In this document: in pieces, positions 21,988 to 33,928 of the stretch
Layout: every line of letters starts with the position of its first letter
How positions within the stretch are numbered: the first letter of the stretch is position 1
From: Armillaria gallica
Lineage: Eukaryota; Basidiomycota; Agaricomycetes; Agaricales; Physalacriaceae
Length of the DNA stretch: 64,000 nt
NCBI GenBank assembly: GCA_037576215.1
Contig: JBANDB010000005.1
Span: forward strand, 806,001-870,000
Direction: 5' to 3'
The notes under the pieces: model-generated
What the model was told of the DNA's origin: nothing
The model's database searches: none
The model's input: only the letters and a program-made list of their open reading frames with translations
Position numbers and translations under genes: made by a program

Positions 21988-23010
21988 ACTGTAGCTCCAT
22001 GTATGAAAGCAATAAAGGTAAGGAATAAAAGAGGATTGATTGTGTTGCTTATAATCAACATTTGAATGGTGGAAAGAGTGGTCAGTTGCTTAGGTTAGAG
22101 TTGGAGGTGTTAGACATGTTTAAAATTCTTAGTGATGTCTGGGTCAGGCCAAGGGGGTGCTGGAAGGAAGGAAGTTAGTTTATGATTTATCTAAATGTAT
22201 GTGGAATAAAAGAATAATAATTTTTAGTTTATATTTTATAATAATAAAAGCCCAGCTCGATGACTTATATATATGACTAAGCAGTCATCAGGCTCGATGC
22301 GTGACAGGTCACATGATGTGATAAAGAGCTTCATCTACATGTGACTATAGTCACAGTCACAATGTTATTTGCTGTTTCAATGAGATCTAGAGGTGGCACA
22401 GTTCAGTTTATTTGCTTTAATTGCTATTTATCATGGACCTGTTTCATTATATCTCTTATTATCTGACCAATGTTAAATTATATTATTATCAACTTGATCT
22501 GTTATTGAATTTAAAACATATTTTATGCAAGTCTAATTGCTATAAGCATATATTAGTCATGGACTTTTGCTGTCAGAACAAAGAAGTTGAAGCAAGTTCA
22601 AAGTTGAGGAATACTGGAAAATAATAATGATTGCAAATGTCATTCTGGTATACATAACAGTAACAGTGAACATCCCTACAAGTTCCACAGAAGAAATCAG
22701 CTGTGCAACATCTGAAATGTGTGAGCATAAAATAGCTATGCAGAGGAATAGGAAAACATAAAGATAGAATAAAATCAAGCTAACTGAGAAGAGAAGAGAA
22801 GAGAAAAGATGAAGATCTGCAGTATAAATGCTAATATTTAAACACGATCACAGATGCATGCATCTTAGTCACAACTGATATTCTTTCTATATATGTATTA
22901 ATATAGCAAAATCAATGTGTCTGAGGTCCTACTACTATGTATAGCAAGAACAAATATACACACACACTGGCTATACATATAACCGGAGCATACCAGTCTT
23001 GTATTCCATA

Positions 23011-23460
23011 CAAACGACTCTTGGTTACATTTATAGGGTCTCAGGAACGATGGAAATAATGATGTTACAGTTTAGGAGGAGCACATAGGGAAACTTGCAT
23101 TTCTGAGCTTCTGAAAACTTCGGAGTTGCTTCCAATGGATTCCTTGACCTTTAAAACCCCCAGAAAACCCCAGGTACACATTTCAAACCTTTGAAATCCA
23201 TGGTAAAAAATGTGATAGTGAAAATATGCGAAATACCATATATCTCGCATTTTTGAGTGTTGGGGAACATAATTCGGGTATGAAATACACGATATATATT
23301 GTATAATAGTGTGTACAAAAGATTAGGATGATCCAAAATGTATTGGCAGAGATATAAGGAGATGTTTCTGAAAAAGAGGAGGAGCACCCCCCAGATTTTG
23401 ATGTTCTGGTTATCCTATGGCCTGGGGACTATCAGATTCAGATTCCTAGACCTAAAAAAC
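23011..23460 (+). repeat. R2 repeat, copy B, right part
   Basis: Continues copy B after the TIR element and ends at CTAGACCTAAAAAAC, about 14 bp short of copies A and C. It is separated from inverted copy C by about 130 bp of unrelated sequence (23461-23593), so the two form a near-palindrome. Confidence 0.85.
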
Positions 23461-23593
23461 AGTAGACTCATCTATCATCCCTGGAGGTCATTTTCAATAG
23501 TGCAATATCTGTGCACACAGTATATCTTTATGCGTAACTAATAGCACACTCATTACTTTGGAGTTTTGACACATAAACCCCAAGGATGATTGT

Positions 23594-24953
23594 TGATTCT
23601 GGGGTTTTTTAGGTCTAGGAATCTGAATCTGATAGTCCCCAGGCCATAGGATAACCAGAACATCAAAATCTGGGGGGTGCTCCTCCTCTTTTTCAGAAAC
23701 ATCTCCTTATATCTCTGCCAATACATTTTGGATCATCCTAATCTTTTGTACACACTATTATACAATATATATCGTGTATTTCATACCCGAATTATGTTCC
23801 CCAACACTCAAAAATGCGAGATATATGGTATTTCGCATATTTTCACTATCACATTTTTTACCATGGATTTCAAAGGTTTGAAATGTGTACCTGGGGTTTT
23901 CTGGGGGTTTTAAAGGTCAAGGAATCCATTGGAAGCAACTCCGAAGTTTTCAGAAGCTCAGAAATGCAAGTTTCCCTATGTGCTCCTCCTAAACTGTAAC
24001 ATCATTATTTCCATCGTTTCTGAGACCCCATAAATGTAACCAAGAGTTGTTTGGGGGTTTTAAATGTCGAGAAATTGATTGGTGATGTCCTCAGACCAAT
24101 GCGACACCTATAAAACAAAATAGACCATGTTTCCCCCCCCCCTCAATCTCCTGTTTTTCATCACATTCCGGTGGTCATATATAGCAAATGAAGATGTATT
24201 CTAGGGTCTATATAGTGTAGAAATCGATTGGTATCATCCCCGGAGCAATCCAATGTACGCAGCACCATAAAAGCCAATTTTCCCGATTATGCCTAGCCAT
24301 AAAATGCGCCACATGTACTGTAGAGGGGCCATTTTGGGGTTTTCAAGGTCAGGAAATTCATTGGTCAAGTTTTCGAAGTGATCCGATGCGCGTAGTACCC
24401 CCAAAACGCGAATTTCCGGTGATTTTCTGCTATTTTTTCACTATTTTACCTATTTTACCCCCTCCCCAGGGCCCCCATACCTCAGCAGAGGGTTCGCTAT
24501 TATGCTATTTATATTTAGGCATATACTAGTACCATCCCCTGACCCACCCAGTTGCCTGAGGAAGCCCAAAATGAGCCAAAATGCGAATTTTGTCCAAAAA
24601 TAGCCTGATATTGATGCCATCAATGCCATGGGAGAGCCAATTCTAGGTGCAATTGATGGGCCGATTTGACCAGCCCAATAAGGAAAGAAAAGCACACCAA
24701 AGAGAGGGCCCAATTGGGAGATTATAAATCTAAGAGAGGGAGGCCATATAGAGTAATGATTACATGTATATATAATGCTAGTATAGTATAGTATAGTGGT
24801 TAGCATGTCTGCTTGAAAAAGAATCTTTTTAAGATCCTGGGTTCAATTCCCAGGTCTGTCAGATTTTCTGATAATGTCATCATGTCAAGAGTTGGCCTGC
24901 TGACTAATATACTATATAATCCTGAGAAATTGAATATTTACAACTGACACTAT
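23594..24953 (-). repeat. R2 repeat, copy C (inverted)
   Basis: The reverse complement of copy B, without the insertion. Its right end diverges at 24953, where it abuts the 3' end of the truncated gypsy element. It replaces the expected 3' LTR of gypsy. Confidence 0.85.
24782..24868 (+). tRNA. tRNA-Asp-like relic inside R2 copy C
   Basis: A-box TAGTATAGTGG (24789-24799) and B-box GGTTCAATTCC (24840-24850) with a perfect T-arm, identical in sequence to copy B. The acceptor ends do not pair and the anticodon loop is not canonical, so a functional tRNA is unlikely. Confidence 0.5.
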
Positions 24954-25009
24954 TTAAGTAGAAATCTAGCATGCAAGACTGTTTTCCCTGTGTGTGGATC
25001 TGTGTAAGA

Positions 25010-25330
25010 CTGCTAGTCTTCTCGTCCATTTATGACCCCATCTACGTGTTCAGCGAGGTATTCCTCGATGATTTTGTCGGCATCCATGTCGCTTTCCCAT
25101 ACCCAACTGTTTGATTCAGGCCTGTAGCCCTTCCACTTGACGAAATAGTCGGTTACCATGTTTGGTGGTCCTCCTCTCCTCCCTCAAACTCACCGTTGTC
25201 TGCTATTTAAGACTTTTTTGACTTCATAATGTTCTTCACTATCTATGAGGTCTGGCAGTGGGGGAGGTGGTTCTTCCTGATTAGGGAATGCTGGGGGGAC
25301 ATATGGAGTAAGTATCGACTCGTTGAAGGT
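25010..25330 (-). pseudogene. gypsy chromodomain
   Basis: After EEHYEVKKVLNSRQR the frame continues through two TGA codons to PPNMVTDYFVKWKGYRPESN, then SWVWESDMDADKIIEEYLAE and a stop near 25012. The YFVKWKGY core, with the downstream SW.WE block and acidic helix, is the chromodomain signature that directs chromoviruses to heterochromatin. The aromatic cage residues Y, W and W appear present. The linker stops, not loss of the domain, break the protein. Confidence 0.8.
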
Positions 25331-26692
25331 CAGGTGGATTTTCCAGTTAGCTGGTAAGGCAAGGGTGTATGCAGAAGCACCTTTCTTGTCTTTGATCTCA
25401 AAAGGGCCTGTTCGCTTGTCATTGAGGTTTTTCTTTGGACGTGGTAGGTGGAGGTTGGACATATTGAGCCAAACCTTGTTGCCTATCTTGTACTTGACAG
25501 CTGGGCATTTCAACTTGTCATACTGCGCTTTCATTTGTAAAGCAGCCTTCTCGAGTGACTTTTTGGTGGCAGCATGGATTTCCTGCATTTCAGAAACGAA
25601 GATGTTCGAGGCAGGGGTTCAGAATGGTGTGGTGGGTTTTGCTCCAGGTAGAACTGTGTGGTTATAGCCATAGTTGACTTCGAAGGGGCTTTTTCCAGTA
25701 GAGGAGTGTACTCGGTTATTATGAGTGAACGCGGCGAGGGAGAGCCATTCCGCCCAATCATTTTGAAGGTGATTGACGAACATACAAAGGTATTTTTCAA
25801 TTTCCTGGTTAACCCTCTCGGTTTGTCCATCTGTTTGGGGGTGATAGGCTGTCGAGGCATTGCCCTTAATCTGAAGAAGGTCATAGAGGTCTTTTATGAA
25901 TTTGGATACGAATACAGTTTCTCTGTCTGAAATGATGACCTGGGGCATCCCATGTTTGGCGTATACTTTGTCTCGTAGGATCTTTGCCCACCCTTCTGAT
26001 GACAGTTCTGTGGAGCATGCGACTGGGATGATTTCTTTCGAGAAGTGGTCGATGATTACGAGGATGGCATCGTATCCATTGCTCTTGGGTAATCCAGTTA
26101 CCATGTCCACCAAGATGTGGGTCCAAGGGCAGGAAGGTATTTCGTTGGGGTGAAGGGGTGCTGCCTTTGCTCGGGTACTGCTTTTTGTCTGCTGACAGGT
26201 CTCGCAGGCTCTCACGTAGGCTTCAACATCCTTTCTCATCTTTGGCCACCAGAATTCTCGTAGCACGAGCTCTTTGGTTTTTTCAATGCCTGGGTGTCCA
26301 GCAGTGACATGGTCGTGGGATCGAGTGATGAAATCTCCACGAAGTGCATGGTCTCGAGGAATGTAGATTCTGCCATCGTACCAGATGAGCCCATCTTTTA
26401 CTTTCATGCCACGATCATGGTTAATGGAGCTGGCGACGGCGTTGTCCCAGAGGTGAACTTTTCTGGTGGCAGCCTGTACATTTTGGTGGGTCTCCTCGAT
26501 GGTCAGCATGATCATGGCCCTGAAGTGCTCAGGGGACAGGACTACTACTTGGTTGTTGTTGTCCTGTCCTTGGTCATGATCAGCTCTCTGCGATAGGAGG
26601 TCAGCCTTCTTGTTGGCAGTTCTGGCCTTGTGATGAAGGGTAAAGTGATACTCCACTAGTTCGGTGATCCACCGGGCTTGTCGTCGATTCAC
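25330..26692 (-). pseudogene. gypsy integrase
   Basis: The frame 25619-26692 holds the zinc-binding HHCC region (HVTAGHPGIEKT, then ACETCQQTK) and the catalytic core D, D, E: LVDMVTGLPKS, IISDRETVF and the E of QTERVNQEIEKY. The core continues to HSSTGKSPFEVNYGY. A further frame (25190-25588) gives the integrase C-terminal region (KYKIGNKVWL, then GPFEIKDKKGASAY). A stop or shift separates the two frames. The integrase inserts cDNA into chromatin; catalytic residues look intact here. Confidence 0.85.
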
Positions 26693-26699
26693 CTTCTGC

Positions 26700-27960
26700 A
26701 GCTTTCAGAAGTACTGGAGGTTTTGATGATCTGTCCAGATCTCAAAATCTTGGTATGCGCCCATAAGATAATGCCTCCACTCCTCCAGTGCAAGCATTAT
26801 TGCTAGAAGTTCCTTGTTGTAGATCTCATAGTTACGTTCCATAACCGAAAGAGACTTTGACAGGAATGAGACAGGTCTCCACTTGCCATCCTGCTCTTGG
26901 GAGAGGACCGCACCGATGGCTCCCTTGCTGGCATCCACTTCCACCCTGAACTTTCCCTCATTTGTTGGTATGGTGAGTACGACATCCTCTGCCAACTGCT
27001 TCTTTAGCTGCTCAAAAGCCTCCTGTTGAGCCTTGCCCCACTTCCATGCGTTGTTGCCAGTTCACTGCATCATGGGTTTCACGATCTTGCTGTAGTTCCT
27101 TATGAAGTACCAATAGAAGTTCGTGAATCCCAAAAAGGACTGTAGTTCCTTTTTCTTGGTTGGTACCGGCCAGTCAAGAATGCCTTTGACCTTGACCGGG
27201 TCCATGCAGATACTGCCTTTGCTGATAATGATGCCTAGGTACTCCATCTCCAAGATCTCGAACTCACATTTCTCTGCTTTAAGGAATAGCTTGTGCTTTC
27301 ATAAGGTAGCCAAGACTTTCTGTACAATCTGACCGTGCTCCTCCTTGGTCTTGGACATGATGAGGATGTCATTGAGGTAGATGGTGACCTTCCCAGACAC
27401 GATGAGGTCTTTAAAGATATTGTTCATCATCCACTGGAAGGTGGCAGGTGAATTGGTAAGCCTGAAGAACATAACCATCAGCTCGTACAAGCCGCAATTG
27501 GTTCTGAAGGCCGCCTTCCACTGATCTCCCATTTTGATACAAACATTATTGTATCCCCATCGAACATCCAGTTTAGAGAAGTACTTGGCGCCTCATAGCT
27601 TGTCCATGAGTTCTGAGATTAGAGGAAGTGGGTATTAGTTTCTGATCGTCATCTCATTAAGTTTCTGATAGTCTTGGACCAGCCTTAACTTCCCATCTTT
27701 CTTCTTTACAAAGAAGAATGGTGAAGCCATGGGCAACTTGGAGGGACATATTCTTCCGCTGGCTAGGTTTTCATCAAGGAATTTGTCTAACTCCTCCTGC
27801 TCTTCTCGGTTAAGCAGGTAGACCTTGCAGTCAAGGTTGGCATTACCGTTTGGGATGAGTTCGATGGCATGGTCCCAGGGTTTTGGTTCTGGGAGCTCAT
27901 CAAAGCTTTCTTTGTTGAATAAGTCTTTGAAGTCTCAACATCATTCGGGGACCATTTCTT
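26700..27960 (-). pseudogene. gypsy reverse transcriptase and RNase H
   Basis: RT pieces include FRLTNSPATFQWMMN and the active-site block TIYLNDILIMSK, where the usual YxDD is YLND, so one metal-binding Asp has become Asn (codon AAT). Then comes LGFTNFYWYFIRNYSKI. RNase H follows: FRVEVDASKGAIGAVLSQ, SFLSKSLSVMERNYEIYNKE and WTDHQNLQYF. Several stops and shifts split the region (boundaries near 26995, 27062, 27299 and 27532). Inactive copy. Confidence 0.8.
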
Positions 27961-28079
27961 CGAATGTTTTGGCTTTCTTTTCTGTGTTGGCCTGAGCTGC
28001 TAGGTCGTTGGCTACATGTCACATTGCCCTAATATGAATAGCTTCTTCAAAGCTTATCGCAAGGATAGTGTCACCCTCT

Positions 28080-29485
28080 TCAAGCTCTTCGTCCCATTTG
28101 TCGTATGGATCCACATCTGGTAGCGGAATTGGGGTGTGACGACACTGGCATCGGGCAAAGATCATTTTCCCCATCTGCTAGTTGATTAGCGGATTGTGCC
28201 TTACTAACCAATCATGTCTGAGGAAGATGTCACAATCTTTTAGGTCAGTGATAGCCAGGTCTATGCGCTTGGCATGGTCTCTGATGATGATGTGTAATTC
28301 CACGAAGGCGGTGATCTGTCCTGCATTATTTCTTGATCCATCTGCGTTGTACACAGTGATGGGCGCTGCTGTTGCATGAGTGGGGATATTATGTTTTTCG
28401 ACAAAGGCTTGATTGATGGCGCTACTAGTGCAGCTGCTGTCAACTAGAGCCGAGGAGGCGATGCGAGTGTGTTTCCCCAGTATCCTGACTTGGATGTCGG
28501 CTGTCAGGGCCTTCTCACCTCCGCTTACTTGGCAAACGTAGTGCTTGGGTTGTCAGAGCTTGTCCATCCATTCCAGTGCATTGATGTGTGTGGTTTTTCT
28601 CAGGCCATCAATCATCTCATCAACTACCTCCTCGATTCACATCTTATGGATCCAGTTCTTTAGGACTGCCCTCGCTTCTGACTCAGTCTTCACTTCCTTG
28701 ATACCGTATAATGTCCACTCTGCCTCAAACAGTTTGAGCCATGTGTGTGGGACCTTCTCAGTCTTCGTGCCAGAACCTGACAGTTTGGCTACTGTTGACT
28801 GGGTCTCCTCAGGGGTTGGCAGGGATTTTTGGTTGACTTTCTGGCTTAGTCAGAAGCTGGTGTCGTCCTCATCATCAGGAATCTCCTCGATTCCTACTGA
28901 ATGCCCCCTATTCACTGCCTGGGCACTAGCGGCTCCTCCTGTTCAGCTGACTTGTATTTGCTCTTGGTTGGGGCTGTTGTGCATCTAACAGTTCTTGCCA
29001 CATGCACGTCTTCAATGGGATCACCTGGGGGGAGAGCATGCCGTACCTCATTGGAGGAGTAGGATTGCCACAAGTTCAGCTGGACCAAGGGGGCATCACT
29101 TGGGGCAACACTGGGCTGGTGAGGTACTGAATTCCTTGCAGTATCAGTCTCGGAACCTGCTCCCTTGGGACTTAGCGAATTGTTCGGATCCTGCCCAGGG
29201 CCTTCACTGATCGAGTACCCGCCCTCGTCATCCTGAGGTGGGTCCACGCTCTTGGGACTCTTGCTCTGCTGCAGGCTCAAGGGCCATGCAATTGGTCCAC
29301 TGCACTCAGTCTTGATGCTCGTGGGTCCACAAGTGGGCCCGTCCCTTGCAGTTTTCTCCAATCGTGGAGCCACTTTATCAGGGGGGGCACATTCCTTCAA
29401 TGGAAGTGCTGGTTCCCCTGCCCTGTCCAGTCGCCCAATCGGCTGTTATGACAGGTGGCACTGTGGTGGGTGTCTTTTCGTCCAC
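28080..29485 (-). pseudogene. gypsy protease and linker region
   Basis: An aspartic-protease-like segment at about 28190-28460: SALVDSSCTSSAINQAF (usual D[ST]G reads DSS), then IIIRDHAKRIDLAITDL and CDIFLRHDWL, typical of gypsy proteases ahead of RT. The remainder up to the solo LTR is a low-complexity, proline- and serine-rich linker. The DSG glycine is replaced, so activity is doubtful. Confidence 0.65.
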
Positions 29486-31217
29486 TGATGAGCCTAAGAC
29501 TTCTGTGGCAATGGCAACACCCAAAACTTGGTGAGAGCTTAGGCAATTAACGTAGCAACACAGCAATCAAGGCAATGTGTTTGCGAGTGGTTCGGTGCAC
29601 CTCTGTGCAGTCAATTCCTCAATAACGCAAGATACACTGCGACTTTTCAGTCAGCGAAGTAGTACTCTTGGTCAAGGAGTACTAATAGACGTTGGCTGTA
29701 AGCCTGGATGGATCTTGATAGACGAGAAGGGATGGAATCAGGTCTGACTTGAATACCAAGAAACCGTGATAGGAACTGTGAAAACGGTCTAGAGACCACG
29801 AAAATGGATCTAGAAATCGTGGGGGTGCTCTAGAAATTGTAGCAACGTGCTAGAAATTGTTGCAACAGTCGAGAAAATGTGGGGAGGGACTGGAAAATGT
29901 GGGGAGGAAATAGAAGATGTAGCAATGCGATAGAAATTGTGGGGGAGGACGAGAAAACGTGTGGAAGGACTGGTAATCATAGCAATGCGCTAGAAATCGT
30001 TGCGATGCTCTAGAAATCGTGGCAATGGACTAGAAGATGTCAAAATAGCCTAGTAAACATGGCTAGAGGGTGTACCTAATATTGTGAGTCAAAACAATAG
30101 CAATAAATGTATGGAGACTGTAAGAAACTGGTAGAAATCGTCGTAACTGAGGTGCTGAGTGGGGTGCTGCGGCAATAGATGCATGGCAACTCCGAACAAT
30201 GATAAAGATGAGGGTGATCCTATGGAGCTGAACTGGGCCTACATGGAGGCAATACTGAACTGGGCAATGAAAACAATGGTGATGTAGAAGGTGAAAGTGA
30301 TGAAACAATCCTATGTGGTGAAAGTGAAGCGATGTTGTGGCATTAAAAGACAAAAGCAAGTTATTGACGCAAGATTTCGTGTATTGGTGCAACCAACAAC
30401 GTTTAAAGAGTAAAGCAAGCGGTGGGGAATAACTTAGAGTAACCATAGCTGACTGGTAATGCTGTAGCCTCGTCAACTGGGTAAGAACTAGCTCTAAAAA
30501 TGCGGTTTCTACCTAGTTTTTATACTACAAGTACGATTTTATAAATAGAATATTCTTCGGAGCCTTAGTAAGGCTGTAAGTCCTTGGCTTTTGTAATAGC
30601 CGTAGTAAACATATGGTATCTGTGGTTCTAAAGTAACAGCAAGTCTCCGACATTGCTATGTATGGATGCAAATCGTGTGGTTTTATTGGGTGATGAGCGG
30701 ATCATAAGGTGCTGTGTAGCTGCGGATTATTGAGCTGCAGTTGCTGTGCTGAGGTGTATGCGTGGGGCAACAATAATTCGAAGTCTTGGCACTGTAACAA
30801 CCTTAGTAAACGTGGTCTGTAGTTGCCATGGCTGTAATTATCGTAGCTGGGAGGGTACTCACGTCAATCACGTCATTTCATTAAATGATTGATGAGCACA
30901 TCAACCAGATGCTTCTGAGTGATGTAGCAACCCTGTTTTAGGATGATTGTCGATCAAAGGTGCCTTGCCATGATAGGATACAGTAATTGTGATGTGAGGC
31001 GAGCTGGGAAGGATAACAGAGTGCATGAGGAGTGGATGTCATGGTTTTAGGACTGTATCTGGGTGTTTGTGGCTTATACTGCGAAAATCCATGGTATTAT
31101 CGAGTGTTGGCAGTGTTATGGAGTATGTGAGGACTATAATGGCATCGTTTCGAAGGTATTGGGTGATGGATAGCTAAATCCACAAATTCTGAGCATACAG
31201 AGCCTGGAGGCTCATCA
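29486..31217 (+). mobile_element. solo LTR, TGATGAGCC family, subfamily II
   Basis: A 1732 bp LTR with termini TGATGAGCCTAAGACTTC and GAGCCTGGAGGCTCATCA and a 4 bp target duplication CCAC (29482-29485, 31218-31221). Removing it restores the gypsy frame (AKAV joined to DEKTPTTVPP). It is closest to the copy at 43038-44789, but many CG positions of that copy read TG here. Confidence 0.9.
29760..30060 (+). repeat. minisatellite within the LTR
   Basis: More than ten degenerate tandem units of about 20 bp with core CTAGAAATCGTRGCAATG. The same array lies in the sister LTR at about 43310-43640, there with more intact CG. Confidence 0.7.
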
Positions 31218-33928
31218 CCACTGCTTTTGCTTGCAATGAGCTACTTGCCGAACGCTTAGCCGGTTGCGCAGTCTTGGGGTCAGTGGCCCCATCTGCCTGT
31301 TTCAATTCTTTTCCTGGTTCCATCTTGGTAGTGAAGTCGCAAAGTGGTATATTCAAATGTGCTGTGTCAACTACAGAAGTACAATAAGCCTGGCTAGCGG
31401 GCAACAAACACATACTGGATGAAACTAAGTCCTTAACTGAGTCAGTCGAATCATTTACTGCTCAGCTCCATCTTTTACCTCCTCGATCTTTGAGTCTGTT
31501 TTCTCGTTTGTTGCTATATGGTCCCAGTAATAATTGAGGCGTCGTAGTGCCTCCTCCTTCGTCTTTGGCGATTTGGGACAGTCTCATTTGAAGTGTCCGA
31601 TTTCATCACATTGGAAACACTTTGCCTTGGAGTATGTTCTGTTGATCTCCATGGGCTTGCCTGCTCCCCCATATGTCATGCCAGTTCCCATCTGCTTTTC
31701 AGGGACACTGCTTTGCTGCTGGTTCCCCTTTGTCGTCAGGGCTGTATTCGTCTTTGCTTGCTGTTTCCATTCTGTCACCTTGGCTCCCCCTTGTTCTGCC
31801 TTTTGCGTCCTCCAATTATGATCAATCTGAAGTATTCGCCATTTCCACTCTGGGTAGTTCATCGGGACATCCCCGTCCGATGCATAGATGATGTCTTTGG
31901 TGGATGAGCAGCATGCCTTCTTGACTTGGGCCATCATCATCTGGTCAATACCAAGGACGCCTGCCTCAAAGGCCAGCAACTCAAATTGCTGGAAGAATAA
32001 GTCACCATCGGGGAAATTACTCTGTCGGAGCCTTTCCCATTGTGCGAACTTGATTTCAGCATTGGCATCCTTCCAGAATCGTCACCTGACCTCCTCCACG
32101 AACTGTTCGTAGGCTGGATAGAGCTGGTCCCCATTGATGTTCCTTCCCAGTTCTCGCATGCACAGCTCCCACCACACCTGAGCATCTTTTCCGAAGTGTG
32201 ATGCGCAAAAGATGACTTTGTGGGGGTGATATTGGAAGTACTGGTTGAAAACTGAGAAGTACATGTTGCACTGGGAGAAGAACTGTACAATGTCATTGGA
32301 GTCACCGTTGAAGTTCTTGGGCTCCTTGACCATGTTGGGTTTCAGTGCAGGCCACAGTCCTTGGTTATCTGCATCAAGAGTCCACAGGACAGGGGGATCC
32401 AGTGGTCGAGGCAGTGGTGGATATCGAGGCAGTGCCCACCTCTGAGGGATACCAGGCGGTGCCTGTGGCGGCAGTCCAGTCAGGGGCTGTGGTTTGCTAG
32501 GTGGTTAGGGTGCATTCGAGGGTCCCATGCCATCATCAGCGTTGGTGGCAGCAAAGATCCTAGGCCATCCCTGCATACCTGGCAGTCCATAACCTCAGGG
32601 GTATGCATAGCTCGGCACTGCAGGAGCATAACCCGGTTGCCATCTTGGATAATCAGGTACCGCAGTCCACGGCAGGGGTACTGGGGGTTCATCTTCCATT
32701 GGTTCCAGTGTATACATGATAGGCGACAGATTGATCTGGGGTTGTTGATATCGGGCTGGTACCTCAATCTGACAATCACTATGGATCATATTATAAGCGA
32801 GGCAGGCAAAATGAATGGCTTCTTCCTTCAATATATAGTCATATCTGTAATGCGCATAGTCCCTTCCTGCCGGCGTCAAGGCCCAATCTCGATCCGCTGT
32901 TAGCTCCTCCCTGAAGTGGCTAAACAACTCTTCTAGGGTCGCGCGGAGCAGCACGTCAGGGACTTGGATCAGTTTGCCTGTCAACAGAAGGTACAGGGCC
33001 CGAGCGATGGTTATTGGGGTGGTCGGCTGGGGGAGTACTCGGGATTGGTGGGACGGGGACTGGTGAGGGAGAGGGACTCCCTCCTCCAATGATACCATTG
33101 ACATACTCCTCGACAGGGAGTGTCTCTGTTGTGCTGCTATTGGCAGAGTAGTATATTGTTTCCCCTCTGCTGTCAATCCTGGGTTTGGGCTCAGTATGTC
33201 GCTCATCGACTGCTCTGAATATTGCTGCTCACTCCTCCTCGGCTTGTCTTCTCCTCCTGGTGTATTCTTCCATGACAGCGGCTCCTGCTGCTTGCTCCTC
33301 CTCGGTTGGTGTTCTCCTCCTCGTTGGAATGGCAAGTCTGTCCCAGGTTGCTGGGGTTCCTCAAGGTGCAAACTCCGGTGATGACTCCCTGGTCAGCTCT
33401 GGGGGAGTGGGGGATTGCCTGGCAACTCAGATTGACTCGTCCCAGCATAGTATAGCAGGGTACTCTGGGTCTGGAGTACTGGGCCGGTATGGGTTTTCTC
33501 GATGGGCAAAGAAGGCAGTGTGGGGTAAATTGAGGTTGTCCCAGACGAGGTCGAGCTTGGAAGTGGAACTGACAAAGATGTCGTGGGGCCCAACGGCGGC
33601 TGCTGGTACCTGGCTACCCCCAGCACAACTGATGGAAGGTTGCTTGGGGTCTGGGAAACCGCGTGGGCTTGTTCTCCCCAGGCCGAGTCAGACAAGGTAC
33701 CTTGCCAGGTCAGCTGCAGTGGGAACAGCTCGTGCTGCTGGATGGGGGGTAGCGCCAGCAGACTCATGAGAGGAGGAGCTGTCTGTAGAAAGCTGGATAA
33801 AGGGGAGCCCTGCTCCAGCAGTACCTCCATCGCTTCCTTCCTGAATGCTGACTTCCACCTCCCCAGGAACGTCTTCTTCGTCTTGCTGGTCAATGCGAGG
33901 GTGCTCGTTGAACACTGGTGCTTGGCAT
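31218..33928 (-). pseudogene. gypsy gag (capsid and zinc knuckle)
   Basis: The frame near 32333-32082 (MVKEPKNFNGDSNDIVQFF, then FGKDAQVWWELCMRELG) is the capsid-like gag core. Near 31580-31620 a zinc knuckle CFQCDEIGHFKxDC (CX2CX4HX4C) follows. Upstream frames (32595-33371 and 33393-33953) are proline-, glutamine- and serine-rich with direct repeats around QEEENTNRGG-like peptides. Frames are broken by stops. The LTR end lies immediately upstream at 33929. Confidence 0.8.

Larger units (their letters stand above)
20640..23010. mobile_element. non-autonomous TIR DNA transposon, 2371 bp
   Basis: Terminal inverted repeats of 25 bp with one mismatch: left TATGGCATACAAGACTGG..., right ending CCAGTCTTGTATTCCATA. 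It is flanked by direct repeats CAAACG (20634-20639 and 23011-23016). Copies A and C of R2 show the unoccupied site (CCAAACAACTC). About 1.16 kb remains once the nested foldback is removed, and no transposase-like frame is seen. A 6 bp duplication is unusual (hAT gives 8, Mutator 9, Tc1 TA); Dada and IS3EU elements are reported to give 6-7 bp, but class cannot be assigned without a transposase. Confidence 0.85.

Noticed and set aside
24782..24868. Functional tRNA-Asp gene
   Set aside because: T-arm and both boxes are good, but acceptor ends do not pair and the anticodon arm is wrong. Kept only as a relic or promoter head.
25323..29534. Many plus-strand open frames across the gypsy region
   Set aside because: They are antisense shadows of gag-pol; the minus strand carries all domain motifs.
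29760..30060. CRISPR-like array of regularly spaced units
   Set aside because: Units are adjacent and degenerate with no constant repeat plus unique spacers; it is a minisatellite in an LTR of a eukaryote.
30063..30476. Long frames shared by the two subfamily II LTRs (also 43624-44049)
   Set aside because: They lie inside LTR sequence and are conserved only because the LTRs are copies.
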